Source: an uncultured Clostridia bacterium
GTDB taxonomy: Bacteria > Bacillota > Clostridia > Oscillospirales > Ruminococcaceae
DNA length: 64,000 nt
Direction of reading: 5' to 3'
Assembly (NCBI GenBank): GCA_947589215.1
Contig: CANQCL010000008.1
Location: 24,239-88,238, forward strand
The notes beneath the pieces were generated by a model. The model did not search any database, was not told the origin of the DNA, and saw only the letters and a program-made list of their open reading frames with translations. How positions within the stretch are numbered: position 1 is the stretch's first letter; every line of letters begins with the position of its first letter. Both the position numbers and the translations under genes were made by a program. Shown one piece after another: positions 7,561-16,377 of the stretch.

Positions 7561-8268
7561 TTAACTATCTTCCCCGCCGGACTCGCTTTCAATACTCTCA
7601 TTGTAATAAAAGCTGTTTATATCGTCATCGTCAAGAGGTTCGGCGTTATCGTAATTGACATATGGAAACCTTCCCAGTATTTCAAATGCTGATGACCTTT
7701 GCCACATTGAGGCGGTTATCATAACTTCAAAACCTTCTCCGAAATCGCAGACAAGATCGTTCGGATTGTATTTAGGCAGCCCGAAACAGGAGAGTAGGTT
7801 CATTATTATTCCGCCGTGTGTGATAACTGCACAGTTGGTCAATCCCTCCTGGATCATTGACGATACTATCTGCTCCATTGCGGAAACACACCTCTCAACG
7901 ACTTCTCTCATACTTTCTCCGTTTGGGGGAGGATTGTCAAGACCGCCCTTTAGAAAATTTTTATATTCAGGGGAGTTCATAATATCCTCAGCTTTTTTAT
8001 TTTCAAAATCTCCGAAGTTCATTTCAATAAGCTCGGGTATTTCGGTTATAAATGCACCCGGATATAAAATAGCCGCAGTTTCTCTGCACCGCTTCAGAGG
8101 ACTTATAAAAACCTTCTGTACAGAACGGTAATCGTTCTCTTCTGACTTTTTGTAAAGCTCCTCTGCTCCCTCTGAGCAAAGAGGAAGATCTGTAACCCCG
8201 ATATATTTTCCGTCAAGGTTGCCTTGTGTTATACCATGACGTATTATTTTAAGCCTGTAGCCTGTCAT
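7561..8268 (-). CDS. Histidine phosphatase (phosphoglycerate mutase-like) family protein
   Basis: A 235-residue protein with the phosphoglycerate-mutase fold. Motif RHG (Arg10-His11-Gly12) supplies the phosphohistidine, SPLKRCRETA (56-65) the phosphate-binding Arg, EMNFGDFE (82-89) the proton donor, and THGG (150-153) the second His. Cofactor-dependent mutases and small-molecule phosphatases share these residues, so the substrate cannot be named; the acidic C-terminal tail is unusual for a glycolytic mutase. AAAGGAG precedes the ATG. nadE starts 62 bases downstream on the same strand and may be cotranscribed. Confidence 0.85.
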   Translation of the reverse strand: MTGYRLKIIRHGITQGNLDGKYIGVTDLPLCSEGAEELYKKSEENDYRSVQKVFISPLKRCRETAAILYPGAFITEIPELIEMNFGDFENKKAEDIMNSPEYKNFLKGGLDNPPPNGESMREVVERCVSAMEQIVSSMIQEGLTNCAVITHGGIIMNLLSCFGLPKYNPNDLVCDFGEGFEVMITASMWQRSSAFEILGRFPYVNYDNAEPLDDDDINSFYYNESIESESGGEDS

Positions 8269-8483
8269 AGAATTCTCCTTTAAGGTTTGTTGTGTAAAGG
8301 TGCGTCTTTACATTATGTAAAAAAAGTATTATAATATACATAAAAGTATAAAAATCGACAAAAAGCCCGTATTTTAGAGCATTTATTATCTTGTAGAATT
8401 TGTTGCCATAAGTCATAATAAGTTGATAGTTGCATAACTTTAGCAGTTTATGCGCTATAAATTAAAAGAATATGGTGAATGAG

Positions 8484-9113
8484 ATGAATAAAGAATTTCC
8501 AAGAATTTTGACGCTTCTTAGAACAGAAAGAGGATTAAGCCAAAAACAGGTCGCAAACGACCTTAATATTTCACAAGGGCTATTGTCCCACTATGAGAAC
8601 GGAAAACGTGAATGCAATCTTGATACACTGGTGAGGATAGCTAAATATTTTGACGTTTCGTGCGATTATCTTTTAGGTACGACCAGTATACCTAATTCAA
8701 TTAAAAATAATCCTAAACAGAAAAACAAGACTGTTACAAACGCTTTAAATGAGCAGTTGAGTAAAATGAGTCATGCGTTGGAGATTTTTTATTCAGTGAT
8801 AGCAAGCTATCAAAATCCTGAATTGATACAATACTCCGATGATATTCTATCTCTTTCGATGTATTCATTATTCAGAAGCGCATTTGTGGCTAATTCAAAA
8901 AATGATGAGAACAATTTTGCAGTCAATAAAGACAGTATTTCACCAGCGTTTGCATTACTTTCATCTTCGTTTGAAAGAAAAATGGAAAGGATGAAAATAA
9001 CTGCTCCGAAAACTTCTTTTATGAAATTATATAATGAATTTCCACTTGAATATAAATCTCTTAATGATATAATTATTTTTAGTGAAGAGTATATAAAAAA
9101 GCTAGACGTATAA
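8484..9113 (+). CDS. XRE-family transcriptional regulator
   Basis: A 209-residue DNA-binding protein. The N-terminal helix-turn-helix spans about residues 5-58, with SQKQVANDLNISQGLLSHYENGKR as recognition region and YFDVSCDYLLGTT as the usual closing helix. The remaining 140 residues are helical without a recognised ligand domain. GGTGA lies 5 nt before the ATG at 8484, while an in-frame ATG at 8472 has no ribosome site, so I prefer 8484. It is divergent from the histidine phosphatase/nadE pair and ahead of the Rnf operon; it could control either, but no operator pairing was established. Confidence 0.85.
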   Translation: MNKEFPRILTLLRTERGLSQKQVANDLNISQGLLSHYENGKRECNLDTLVRIAKYFDVSCDYLLGTTSIPNSIKNNPKQKNKTVTNALNEQLSKMSHALEIFYSVIASYQNPELIQYSDDILSLSMYSLFRSAFVANSKNDENNFAVNKDSISPAFALLSSSFERKMERMKITAPKTSFMKLYNEFPLEYKSLNDIIIFSEEYIKKLDV

Positions 9114-9182
9114 AATTTCATTTTTATTTTAACATTTTTCTTTAAAAAAAACAATACCATAATATATAACCTATAAGAAACT

Positions 9183-9194
9183 GCTATTAATAGC
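9183..9194. promoter_or_regulatory. 12-bp palindrome upstream of rnfC
   Basis: GCTATTAATAGC is a perfect palindrome 42 bases before the rnfC start, next to an AT-rich stretch. It may be an operator, but no regulator is assigned. It does not match a Rex site. Confidence 0.35.
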
Positions 9195-9235
9195 GGATAA
9201 TAGAAAGAAAATTTTTATATGAGAGGGTGATATGT

Positions 9236-10522
9236 TTGTCGCTTAACTGCATAAAAATACCGCATAAAAAGAATACGGAAAACTGTAAAACAAAAAGGTA
9301 TACTATTCCGAAAACGGTTTCAATACCTATGTGTCAGCATATGGGCGCGCCCTGCGAGCCTTTAGTTTCTGTGGGAGATGAGGTAAAGGTCGGGCAGAAA
9401 ATAGGCGACAGCGAAGCCTTTATGTCAACGCCCGTTCATTCAAGCGTTTCGGGAAAGGTTATTGAAATAGAGAATATTCTCTTTGCTAACGGCAGAGAGT
9501 GCAAAAGCGTTAAAATCGAATGTGACAGAAAACAAACAGTGAGCGAGAATGTAAAGCCTCCTGTGATAACAGACAAGGTGTCATTTATAAAGGCGGTCAG
9601 AGAAAGCGGCTGCTGCGGTCTTGGCGGTGCAGGCTTTCCTACTCACATAAAGCTAAATTTCGATGAAAATAAAACTCCTGTAGACAATCTTGTGATCAAC
9701 GCCGCCGAATGTGAGCCTTACATAACAAGCGATTATCGTGAAATGATGGAAGATCCTGAAGATGTTATAAACGGAATTAAAACCATTCAGAAGATGCTGA
9801 AGATAGAAAAGGTTTACCTTTGCATTGAAGGCAATAAGCCAAAGGCAATAGACCTTTTAAGCAATATGACATCTAAGGATAATTCAATAAAGGTTGTGAA
9901 GCTTTCTTCTCTTTACCCTCAGGGTGCGGAAAAGGTTATCGCATACAACGCAACAGGCAGAACTGTCAGGGAAGGCGAGCTGCCGTTAAATCAAGGTATT
10001 ATTGTTATAAACGTGTCGACTGTTGCTTTTTTGAACAGATACTTTAAAACAGGTATGCCGCTTACATGGCGGAGAATTACAATAGACGGAGATGCGGTCA
10101 AGTCTCCTTGTAATGTCAAGGTCCCGATAGGAGTTTCAATAGCCGAGCTTTTAAAGTTTGCACAGTGTGATGAAAGCAAGGTAAAAAAAGTGCTTACCGG
10201 CGGACTGATGATGGGTATGTGCGTTTATGACTTAAACACCCCTGTTATCAAAACAAACAATGCCGTTCTGGCGTTAAAAAAAGATAAAAAATCACCCCAG
10301 ACGAATTGTATTCGCTGCGGAAGGTGTATAAACGCCTGTCCTGCGGGGCTTATGCCTACCGAACTTGAAAAGGCATACGCTCAAAAGGACGCTGACAGGC
10401 TGAAGTCTTTGCGGGTCAATTTATGTATGAACTGCGGAAGCTGTTCTTATGTCTGCCCTGCAAAGAGAAATCTTGCTGAAACTAATCAGCTTGCTAAACT
10501 GTTTGTTTCTGAAAAAGGATAG
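9236..10522 (+). CDS. rnfC: Electron transport complex protein RnfC
   Basis: The NADH-side subunit of the Rnf complex, binding FMN and two [4Fe-4S] clusters. The 428-residue product has the N-terminal barrel-sandwich region (HMGAPCEPLVSVGDEV), the glycine-rich nucleotide segment CGLGGAGFPTHIK, and two ferredoxin-type motifs, CIRCGRCINACP and CMNCGSCSYVCP, near the end. The start is uncertain: the TTG at 9236 has GAGAGGG 8 nt ahead and gives MSLNCIKIPHKK; an in-frame GTG at 9227 overlaps that ribosome site. A 4-codon ORF (ATG at 9232) overlaps the start. It is the first gene of rnfCDGEAB, the usual clostridial order. Confidence 0.93.
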   Translation: MSLNCIKIPHKKNTENCKTKRYTIPKTVSIPMCQHMGAPCEPLVSVGDEVKVGQKIGDSEAFMSTPVHSSVSGKVIEIENILFANGRECKSVKIECDRKQTVSENVKPPVITDKVSFIKAVRESGCCGLGGAGFPTHIKLNFDENKTPVDNLVINAAECEPYITSDYREMMEDPEDVINGIKTIQKMLKIEKVYLCIEGNKPKAIDLLSNMTSKDNSIKVVKLSSLYPQGAEKVIAYNATGRTVREGELPLNQGIIVINVSTVAFLNRYFKTGMPLTWRRITIDGDAVKSPCNVKVPIGVSIAELLKFAQCDESKVKKVLTGGLMMGMCVYDLNTPVIKTNNAVLALKKDKKSPQTNCIRCGRCINACPAGLMPTELEKAYAQKDADRLKSLRVNLCMNCGSCSYVCPAKRNLAETNQLAKLFVSEKG

Positions 10523-10540
10523 GAAAGAGAGGAGTAATAA

Positions 10541-11470
10541 ATGGAAAAGCTAATAGTTTCTCCGTCGCCTCATATGCGCTCGGGAATGACAACTCAGAAA
10601 ATAATGCTCAATGTTATTATTGCTCTTTGCCCTGCTGTAATAGCTTCGGGGATAATCTTCGGACTTCGTGCGATTTTTCTTATTCTTGTATGCGTTGCGA
10701 CATCTCTTGTATGGGAAACGCTGTTTAACATTATAACTAAAAAGCCTAACACGATAAGTGATTTATCCGCTGTCGTAACAGGTATTCTTCTTGCGTTTAA
10801 TCTCCCTCCCTCATTGCCGTTTTGGATGGCGGCAATAGGAACTTTTGTGGCGATTGTGATAGTAAAATGCTTGTTTGGAGGGCTTGGACAGAACTTTGCA
10901 AATCCTGCTATAGTGGGCAGAATTGTTTTGATGCTCTCTTTTACAGGGGCAATGACAAATTGGACGCTTCCACAAGCGTTTCAAATAACGGATGCTGTAA
11001 CTAGTGTCACTCCTTTAGTGAATCAAAAAGAAGATTACTTGGACTTGTTTCTTGGAATGACAGGAGGCTGCTTGGGAGAAACTTGTGCGCTCGCTCTTAT
11101 TATTGGAGGGATATATCTTATTATTAGACGTATAATCTCGCCAATCACGCCTTTGTTTTTCCTTCTTACAGTTGAGGTGTTCTCGGTCGTTGCAGGAGCT
11201 GATCCGCTTTATCAGATTTTATCAGGCGGAGTGCTTTTAGGCGCAATATTTATGGCTACTGACTATGTTACAACACCGATAACCTTTTGGGGTAAGGTAA
11301 TATTCGGGATCGGATGCGGAATAATTACCTGCGTGATTCGTTTTTATGCATCTATGGCGGAGGGCGTTTCTTTCTCGATTCTTATTATGAACATACTTAC
11401 TCCGTATATTGATATGATTACGAAGGCAAAGCCTGTCGGGGCTGTATACGCTAAAAAGAAGGAGGAATAG
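10541..11470 (+). CDS. rnfD: Electron transport complex protein RnfD
   Basis: A 309-residue membrane subunit with about nine to ten hydrophobic segments. It carries FMN covalently; the family attachment region GGVLLGAIFMATDYVTTP is present near residue 230. The N-terminus (SPSPHMRSGMTTQKIM) and the segment VKCLFGGLGQNFANPAIVGR are hallmarks. It passes electrons between RnfC/G and the membrane core while ions are moved. GAGGAG precedes the ATG. It sits 18 bases after rnfC and just ahead of rnfG. Confidence 0.95.
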   Translation: MEKLIVSPSPHMRSGMTTQKIMLNVIIALCPAVIASGIIFGLRAIFLILVCVATSLVWETLFNIITKKPNTISDLSAVVTGILLAFNLPPSLPFWMAAIGTFVAIVIVKCLFGGLGQNFANPAIVGRIVLMLSFTGAMTNWTLPQAFQITDAVTSVTPLVNQKEDYLDLFLGMTGGCLGETCALALIIGGIYLIIRRIISPITPLFFLLTVEVFSVVAGADPLYQILSGGVLLGAIFMATDYVTTPITFWGKVIFGIGCGIITCVIRFYASMAEGVSFSILIMNILTPYIDMITKAKPVGAVYAKKKEE

Positions 11471-11474
11471 GTAA

Positions 11475-12050
11475 ATGAAAAAGTACATATTTCCTCCGCT
11501 TGCGCTTATGTTGATATGTCTTGTTGTTTGCGGACTTTTAGTCGGCGCATATAAGCTTACATACAAGGATACAACAGGCGTTATGACAGATGATTTAAAG
11601 GCAGGCTGCGAGGCTGTCTTTTCAGGCTCGAACGGGGAAGATTATAAAATTCTGCTTGACGGTTCTAAGGCAGAAAAAACACCCCTGACATTCGGCAATG
11701 AAAATGTAAACTCTATAATCCTCAGCGAAAACAAAGAAAACTGTCTTATTGAGGTTACAACAGACGGCTATTCAAAAGGCGGAATACACATTCTTGTCGG
11801 GATAAATCAAAACGGCGAGCTTGTGGGAACAGAGTTTGTAAGCTGCGGCGAAACGCCGGGTCTCGGCACAAAGCTTCGTGACCAGAAGTCTATATTCAGC
11901 GATAAATTTATAGGCTTTACGTCTGACGATGATTTTGACAGCGTTGACAACGTAACAGGCGCTACATATTCTTCAAACGGAATGAGAGAGGCTATTAAAA
12001 CTGCGCTTGAAGTTTACAGCAATAACAAGGAGGCGATTTTAAGTGAGTAA
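11475..12050 (+). CDS. rnfG: Electron transport complex protein RnfG
   Basis: A 191-residue subunit with one N-terminal membrane anchor (about residues 6-27) and an extracytoplasmic FMN-binding domain. The covalent FMN site, consensus S/TGAT, is visible in NVTGATYSSNGM, and GETPGLGTKLRD is the conserved segment before it. AAGGAGG precedes the ATG. The 3' end overlaps the start of rnfE by 8 bases, which suggests coupled translation. Confidence 0.94.
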   Translation: MKKYIFPPLALMLICLVVCGLLVGAYKLTYKDTTGVMTDDLKAGCEAVFSGSNGEDYKILLDGSKAEKTPLTFGNENVNSIILSENKENCLIEVTTDGYSKGGIHILVGINQNGELVGTEFVSCGETPGLGTKLRDQKSIFSDKFIGFTSDDDFDSVDNVTGATYSSNGMREAIKTALEVYSNNKEAILSE

Positions 12051-12714
12051 TTTTAAAGATTTTACAAAAGGCTTTGTAAAAGAAAACCCTGTTCTTGTAA
12101 CCTTGCTTGGAATGTGCCCTGCATTGGCTGTAACGACTATGGCTTCAAACGGAATAGGAATGGGTCTTGCGACTACATTTGTGCTTGTCGGCTCGAACTT
12201 TGTTATCTCACTGCTTAAAAAGGTTATCCCCGACGCTGTAAGGCTTCCCTGCTACATAGTTATCATAGCAGGCTTTGTAACATTAATAGAATTTCTCTTA
12301 AAAGGCTATGTTCCTGCTCTTTATGACAGCTTGGGAATATTTCTCTCGCTTATAACCGTCAACTGTATCATACTCGGTCGCGCTGAGGTTTTCGCTTCTA
12401 AAAACAAGATTATCCCGTCTGTTTTGGACGGCTTGGGAATGGGACTGGGCTTTACATTGGCTCTGTTTCTTATGGGCGCAGTTCGTGAAATAATAGGTAC
12501 AGGCTCGATATTTGGGATAAGCATACCTTTTATCTCACAAAACCCTATGAGCGTGTTTATTATGCCTGCGGGGGGATTTTTCACTCTCGGAGTTATCATA
12601 GCCGTTGTTAATAAGCTTAAAAAGAAAAAACCTCCGAAGGAGATCGGCTGTGCAGGCTGTCCAAACGCTCAATCCTGCTCTGTTAAAACAGAGAAAGGAG
12701 GAGAAGAATGCTGA
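12043..12714 (+). CDS. rnfE: Electron transport complex protein RnfE
   Basis: A 223-residue integral membrane subunit with six hydrophobic segments, homologous to NqrD. FTKGFVKENPVLVTLLGMCPALAVT at the N-terminus is diagnostic. The C-terminal tail is charged and Cys-containing (CAGCPNAQSC), a feature of some clostridial RnfE. It starts with GTG at 12043 after AAGGAGG, inside the end of rnfG, and overlaps rnfA by 7 bases. RnfA and RnfE form the inverted pair thought to hold an iron-sulfur centre within the membrane. Confidence 0.94.
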   Translation: MSNFKDFTKGFVKENPVLVTLLGMCPALAVTTMASNGIGMGLATTFVLVGSNFVISLLKKVIPDAVRLPCYIVIIAGFVTLIEFLLKGYVPALYDSLGIFLSLITVNCIILGRAEVFASKNKIIPSVLDGLGMGLGFTLALFLMGAVREIIGTGSIFGISIPFISQNPMSVFIMPAGGFFTLGVIIAVVNKLKKKKPPKEIGCAGCPNAQSCSVKTEKGGEEC

Positions 12715-13289
12715 AGCTTGTAATAATAATGGTATCGGCAGTGCTTGTCAATAACATTGTTCTGTCGCAGTTTATGGGCATATGCTCTTTTCTCGGTGTT
12801 TCAAAGGTTATAAAAAACAGTCTGGGAATGGGTATAGCGGTTATATTCGTTATGCTCTGTGCAACTGCTGTTACATACCCGGTGTATAAATACATTCTCA
12901 TACCTTATGAGATTGAGTATTTAAGAACTGTTGCGTTTATACTTCTTGTTGCAATGTTTGTTCAGCTTGTTGAAATAGTTCTTAAAAAAACTATGCCTCC
13001 TCTTTATAAGGCTCTGGGGGTTTACCTTCCCCTTATCACGACTAACTGTGCGGTACTTGGAGTTACTATAACAAATATCGATGAAGAATACACTTTTATA
13101 CAGTCAATAACAAACGCTCTTGGAACAGGTATAGGATTCACTGTTGCTATACTGCTTTTCTCGGGGGTTCGTTCGAGAATAGACGCCGCAACAGGGATAC
13201 CTGAGACGTTTAAGGGCGTTCCGTCTACGCTGATAGCCGCCTCAATAGTGGCGCTTAGCTTTATGGGCTTTGGAGGACTGTTCGGATAA
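12708..13289 (+). CDS. rnfA: Electron transport complex protein RnfA
   Basis: A 193-residue membrane subunit with six segments, homologous to NqrE. VNNIVLSQFMGICSFLGVSK (residues 10-29) and LPLITTNCAVLG are the family motifs, each with the conserved Cys proposed to ligate the intramembrane cluster. AAAGGAGGAG precedes the ATG, which overlaps the end of rnfE. Confidence 0.95.
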   Translation: MLKLVIIMVSAVLVNNIVLSQFMGICSFLGVSKVIKNSLGMGIAVIFVMLCATAVTYPVYKYILIPYEIEYLRTVAFILLVAMFVQLVEIVLKKTMPPLYKALGVYLPLITTNCAVLGVTITNIDEEYTFIQSITNALGTGIGFTVAILLFSGVRSRIDAATGIPETFKGVPSTLIAASIVALSFMGFGGLFG

Positions 13290-13294
13290 TTAAA

Positions 13295-13328
13295 GAAAGG
13301 AGATATGCTCCGGACGGAGTTGGTTTAT
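13295..13328 (+). promoter_or_regulatory. Shine-Dalgarno and stem-loop ahead of the rnfB start
   Basis: AAAGGAG (13296-13302) is followed after 2 nt by ATGCTCC-GGAC-GGAGTTG (13305-13322, 4 bp plus one G.U, 4-nt loop) and then 6 nt to the ATG at 13329. It is a weaker version of the nadE and response-regulator arrangement. Confidence 0.5.
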
Positions 13329-14120
13329 ATGATGAATTTTGTTTTACCTTTGCTGATATTTGCAGGTCTGGGTTTGATTGCCGGAGTATTGCTTACAGCG
13401 ATATCGAAGGCTTTTGCAGTAAAAACTGACGAAAGACTTGAGGCTGTGCAAAAGGCTCTGCCTCAGGCAAACTGCGGAGCCTGCGGATTTTCAGGCTGTA
13501 ACGCTTACGCCGACGCTATTGTAAATCAAGGTGCAGAAATAAATAAATGCAATCCCGGCGGAGAGGAAACGGCAAATAGAATAGGTGAAATTATGGGAAT
13601 AGACGCAGGCGATATCCAGCCTGTTTCGGCTTTTGTCCATTGCAGAGGGACCTGCGATGCATCTCCTTCTGAATTTGAGTTTGACGGCGTAAGCTCTTGT
13701 GCGGCGGCAAACAGATTCTACGGCGGTACTAAGCAGTGCAAAAACGGCTGTCTTGGCTTGGGCGATTGTTTATCGGTTTGCTCTGAAGGCGCTATTTCTA
13801 TCTGCAACGGCGTTGCCGTCATCAATGAGGAGCTTTGCAAGGGCTGCGGTCTTTGTGCAAAGGTTTGCCCGAAAAATCTTATTTCTATAAGGCGCAAAAA
13901 CCAGCGTACAGATGTTGTCTGCAAAAGCGAGGCTCATGCAAAGGTTACTAAAAAATTGTGTAAAAACGGCTGCGTCGGCTGCAAGCTGTGTGAAAAGGCG
14001 TGCCCGTCGGGAGCAATGAAGGTTGATAATAATTTCGCCAGCATTGATTATGATAAATGTTTAAACTGCGGAGCGTGCGCTGATGCCTGCAAGCTGGGAA
14101 TTATAAGACTGTCAAAATAA
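13329..14120 (+). CDS. rnfB: Electron transport complex protein RnfB
   Basis: The ferredoxin-accepting subunit: an N-terminal membrane anchor, then the Fe-S domain with CGACGFSGCNAYADAI, then ferredoxin-type cluster motifs (CKGCGLCAKVCP, CVGCKLCEKACP, CLNCGACADAC). The start is MMNFVLPLLIF at 13329 or 13332. The ATG at 13305 is only 2 nt from the Shine-Dalgarno and would add a non-family extension (MLRTELVY). It is the last gene of the operon and is followed by a terminator. At about 263 residues it is normal for clostridial RnfB. Confidence 0.93.
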   Translation: MMNFVLPLLIFAGLGLIAGVLLTAISKAFAVKTDERLEAVQKALPQANCGACGFSGCNAYADAIVNQGAEINKCNPGGEETANRIGEIMGIDAGDIQPVSAFVHCRGTCDASPSEFEFDGVSSCAAANRFYGGTKQCKNGCLGLGDCLSVCSEGAISICNGVAVINEELCKGCGLCAKVCPKNLISIRRKNQRTDVVCKSEAHAKVTKKLCKNGCVGCKLCEKACPSGAMKVDNNFASIDYDKCLNCGACADACKLGIIRLSK

Positions 14121-14126
14121 AAAACG

Positions 14127-14172
14127 ACCTGATAGTTGATGTTTAAAACAAATCAAACTATCAGGTTTTTTA
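14127..14172 (+). terminator. Terminator of the rnf operon
   Basis: ACCTGATAGTT (14127-14137) pairs with AACTATCAGGT (14155-14165), with the inner GAT/ATC also able to pair, followed by TTTTTT. Confidence 0.88.
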
Positions 14173-14635
14173 TTTGTAATTTGATAAATATTTTTCGCCT
14201 TTTTCCGTGTAAAATTTTAAGATTTTATAAAAGTGTCGTTTTTCGTACATTTGTTGAAAACTTTAAAAGCTGTTGTTTAAAACATAGCCTAAAATAGGGA
14301 GTTTCTAACACTTTCAACAGGGTTTTCAACTAAACAGTGCTTAAACGGACAGTTTTGTTAATAGATTGTTCAAATTTCCTTTGAAAAAAATAGTGCATTT
14401 TGCACATAAAAATTTTTTTTTATTGTACAAACAAACTATTGACAAGTACATATTGTTTTTGCTCATAAACACATTCAAAAACCGGCGAGCCGGCAGGGGT
14501 GACCCCTGCACGCATTCTGCCTTTGGGAAGTTTGCAAAATGTATTTACTTTGAAAAACGGCAGGCTAGTATTAGTGCCTAGAACCAAGTTGTAGAGTTGG
14601 TTCAGCGTGTGTCTGTAAAAATCTAAAACTATAAC
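14173..14635. other. Intergenic region with GTTGAAAAC motifs and a GC-rich hairpin repeat
   Basis: There is no supported gene between the rnf terminator and the histidine kinase end. The region holds GTTGAAAAC (14253-14261), TTTCAAC (14312-14318) and GTTTTCAAC (14322-14330), then repeat copy A (14474-14563), then an inverted repeat, GAACCAA with TTGGTTC, at 14581-14603. Confidence 0.6.
14474..14563 (+). repeat. Dispersed GC-rich hairpin element, copy A
   Basis: Shares with copy B (18903-18993) the order CCGGCGAGCCGG, a GCAGGGG-TGA-CCCCTGC hairpin (14493-14509), CACGCA, CTGCCTTTGG, TTGCAAAATG and a final ACGGCAG. An outer stem, TTCAAA (14474-14479) with TTTGAA (14549-14554), closes it. Far more GC-rich than its surroundings. 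Confidence 0.8.
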
Positions 14636-15682
14636 TTAAATACTCGATTTGGGTATTGAAAACGAAAACTGTGTATATTCTCCCTCAATGCTGTCAACGT
14701 CGATAGTTCCCTTGTGAATTGAAATAATAGACTTCACTATGTTTAGTCCAAGACCTGCGCCTATAGCGTCCTTTGCACGGGACGAATCGGTTTTATAAAA
14801 GCGGTTAAACACCTTTTTACGCTCGCTTTCGGTAAGACCTTCGCCATTGTTTTTTACTGAAATTTTGCTGTATTTTTTATCATCGTTGAATGCAAACTCT
14901 ATATACCCGTTTTCGGGTGTAAACTTTACAGCGTTTTCAATCAGATTATACATAATCTGATAAAGCATATCCTTGTCGGCAAAAACCGTTCTTTTTCCTG
15001 CGTCCAGACCAAGTATTTCAATGTTCTTTTTGTTTATACTTTTTTCAAAGGTGTTAAGTATATCTACAATAATACTTATAACGTCTGTATTCTGCATAAC
15101 TGGCTTTATTGTGCCTGTTTCAAGCTGTTCAAGATTAAGCAGAAGATTTGTAAGCCTTGTAAGTCTTTTTACCTCGTTTGAGATAAGCCTTAGATACTGA
15201 GATTCTTTATCAGACGGTATTGTGCCGTCAATTATTCCGTCGATAAAACCGCTCACTGATGTAAGAGGGGTTCTTAGTTCATGGCAAACATTTGACACAA
15301 ATTGATTTTTTACATTGTCACTTTTCTGTACGGTTTCGGCTAAACTGTTAAGAGAAAGCTCAAGCTGGTGAAATTCCTCAATTCCCGACGCAGAGACTTT
15401 ATCTTTAAATTCGCCGCTTGTTATACTGTCTGAAAGCTTAGTTATTTGTTCAAGTGTTTTAGTTAGCTTTCTGAACATAAAATAGAGTACAAAAGCGTTT
15501 GCCAAAATAATTAAAGCAGCAAAAATAAATACTATAAGTATTATTTTTAATTTATCATAACTATCGAAAATGTTCTTTGATAAAACTAGCAGCAACATTC
15601 CCAAAGCTGCGGCTGCAATTAGGAGCGTTACTGCTGTTATTGTCAAAATACATTTTTTAAATAAGCTGTATGTTTTGTTCAT
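14636..15682 (-). CDS. Sensor histidine kinase
   Basis: A 348-residue membrane kinase. Two membrane segments (about 11-35 and 46-69) are joined by a loop of only some ten residues, so there is no extracellular sensor domain; such kinases often sense the membrane itself. HAMP spans about 70-120. The phosphoacceptor motif is VCHELRTPLTS (His134), followed by the N box (NLIENAVKFTP) and G box (GAGLGLNIVKSI). The start overlaps the stop of the response regulator as TAATG, so translation is coupled. The signal and target genes are unknown. Confidence 0.92.
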   Translation of the reverse strand: MNKTYSLFKKCILTITAVTLLIAAAALGMLLLVLSKNIFDSYDKLKIILIVFIFAALIILANAFVLYFMFRKLTKTLEQITKLSDSITSGEFKDKVSASGIEEFHQLELSLNSLAETVQKSDNVKNQFVSNVCHELRTPLTSVSGFIDGIIDGTIPSDKESQYLRLISNEVKRLTRLTNLLLNLEQLETGTIKPVMQNTDVISIIVDILNTFEKSINKKNIEILGLDAGKRTVFADKDMLYQIMYNLIENAVKFTPENGYIEFAFNDDKKYSKISVKNNGEGLTESERKKVFNRFYKTDSSRAKDAIGAGLGLNIVKSIISIHKGTIDVDSIEGEYTQFSFSIPKSSI

Positions 15683-16377
15683 TAGCCCTCATCAACTTCA
15701 AACTTGTATCCAACGCCCCAGACGGTTTTCAGTTCCCACTTATCAGAAACGCCTTCAAGCTTTTCACGAAGTCTTTTAACGTGAACGTCTATAGTTCTCG
15801 AATCTCCGTAGTATTCAAATCCCCAAACTTCATCAAGTAGCTGGTCACGGGTGTAAACCCTGTTTGGATTAGAAGCAAGGTGGAAAAGAAGCTCTAATTC
15901 CTTAGGAGGAGTGTCGAGAATAGTACCGTTTACTTTAAGCTCATATCTCGTCATATTTACTGAAAGCTTGTCGTATTTAACCTCCTTGACTTCCGTCTTG
16001 GTAGTTGTCTGACCTGCTCTTCTGTAAACTGCTTTGATTCTAGCAATTACCTCTTTGGTGTCAAACGGCTTAACTACATAGTCGTCAGCACCGAGTTCTA
16101 ATCCTAAAACCTTATCAAATGTTTCGCCCTTTGCGGTTATCATAATAATTGGTACATTCGATTTCTTTCTGATTTCACGGCAAACCTGCCATCCGTCAAG
16201 ACCCGGAAGCATTATATCAAGAAGTATAATATCAGGCTTAAGCGCATTAAATTTAACAACAGCCTCCTCGCCGTCGTGAGAAATAATTGCGTTATAGCCT
16301 TCTTTTTCGAGATAAAGTCTAAGTAATTCGCAAATGTTCTTGTCGTCGTCAACTACTAATACCTTTCCAAGTGACAT
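15682..16377 (-). CDS. OmpR-family response regulator
   Basis: The partner of the adjoining kinase. The receiver domain has the acidic pair near residues 10-12, phosphoacceptor Asp54 (ILLDIMLPGLDG), Thr in MITAK and Lys in VVKPF. The C-terminal winged helix runs from about 130 to 230 (LELLFHLASNPNRVYTRDQL, then DVHVKRLREKL). I prefer the ATG at 16377 (MSLGKVLVVDDD). An in-frame ATG at 16389 sits at the foot of a hairpin. AGGAGG (16413-16408) is parted from the start by 2 nt, an 18-nt stem-loop and 10 nt, the same arrangement as at nadE. Confidence 0.93.
   Translation of the reverse strand: MSLGKVLVVDDDKNICELLRLYLEKEGYNAIISHDGEEAVVKFNALKPDIILLDIMLPGLDGWQVCREIRKKSNVPIIMITAKGETFDKVLGLELGADDYVVKPFDTKEVIARIKAVYRRAGQTTTKTEVKEVKYDKLSVNMTRYELKVNGTILDTPPKELELLFHLASNPNRVYTRDQLLDEVWGFEYYGDSRTIDVHVKRLREKLEGVSDKWELKTVWGVGYKFEVDEG

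Noticed and set aside
14253..14330. GTTGAAAAC/GTTTTCAAC cluster as DnaA boxes or a replication origin
   Set aside because: No TTATCCACA-type boxes, no dnaA or dnaN nearby, and the same motif occurs in the mraZ leader.
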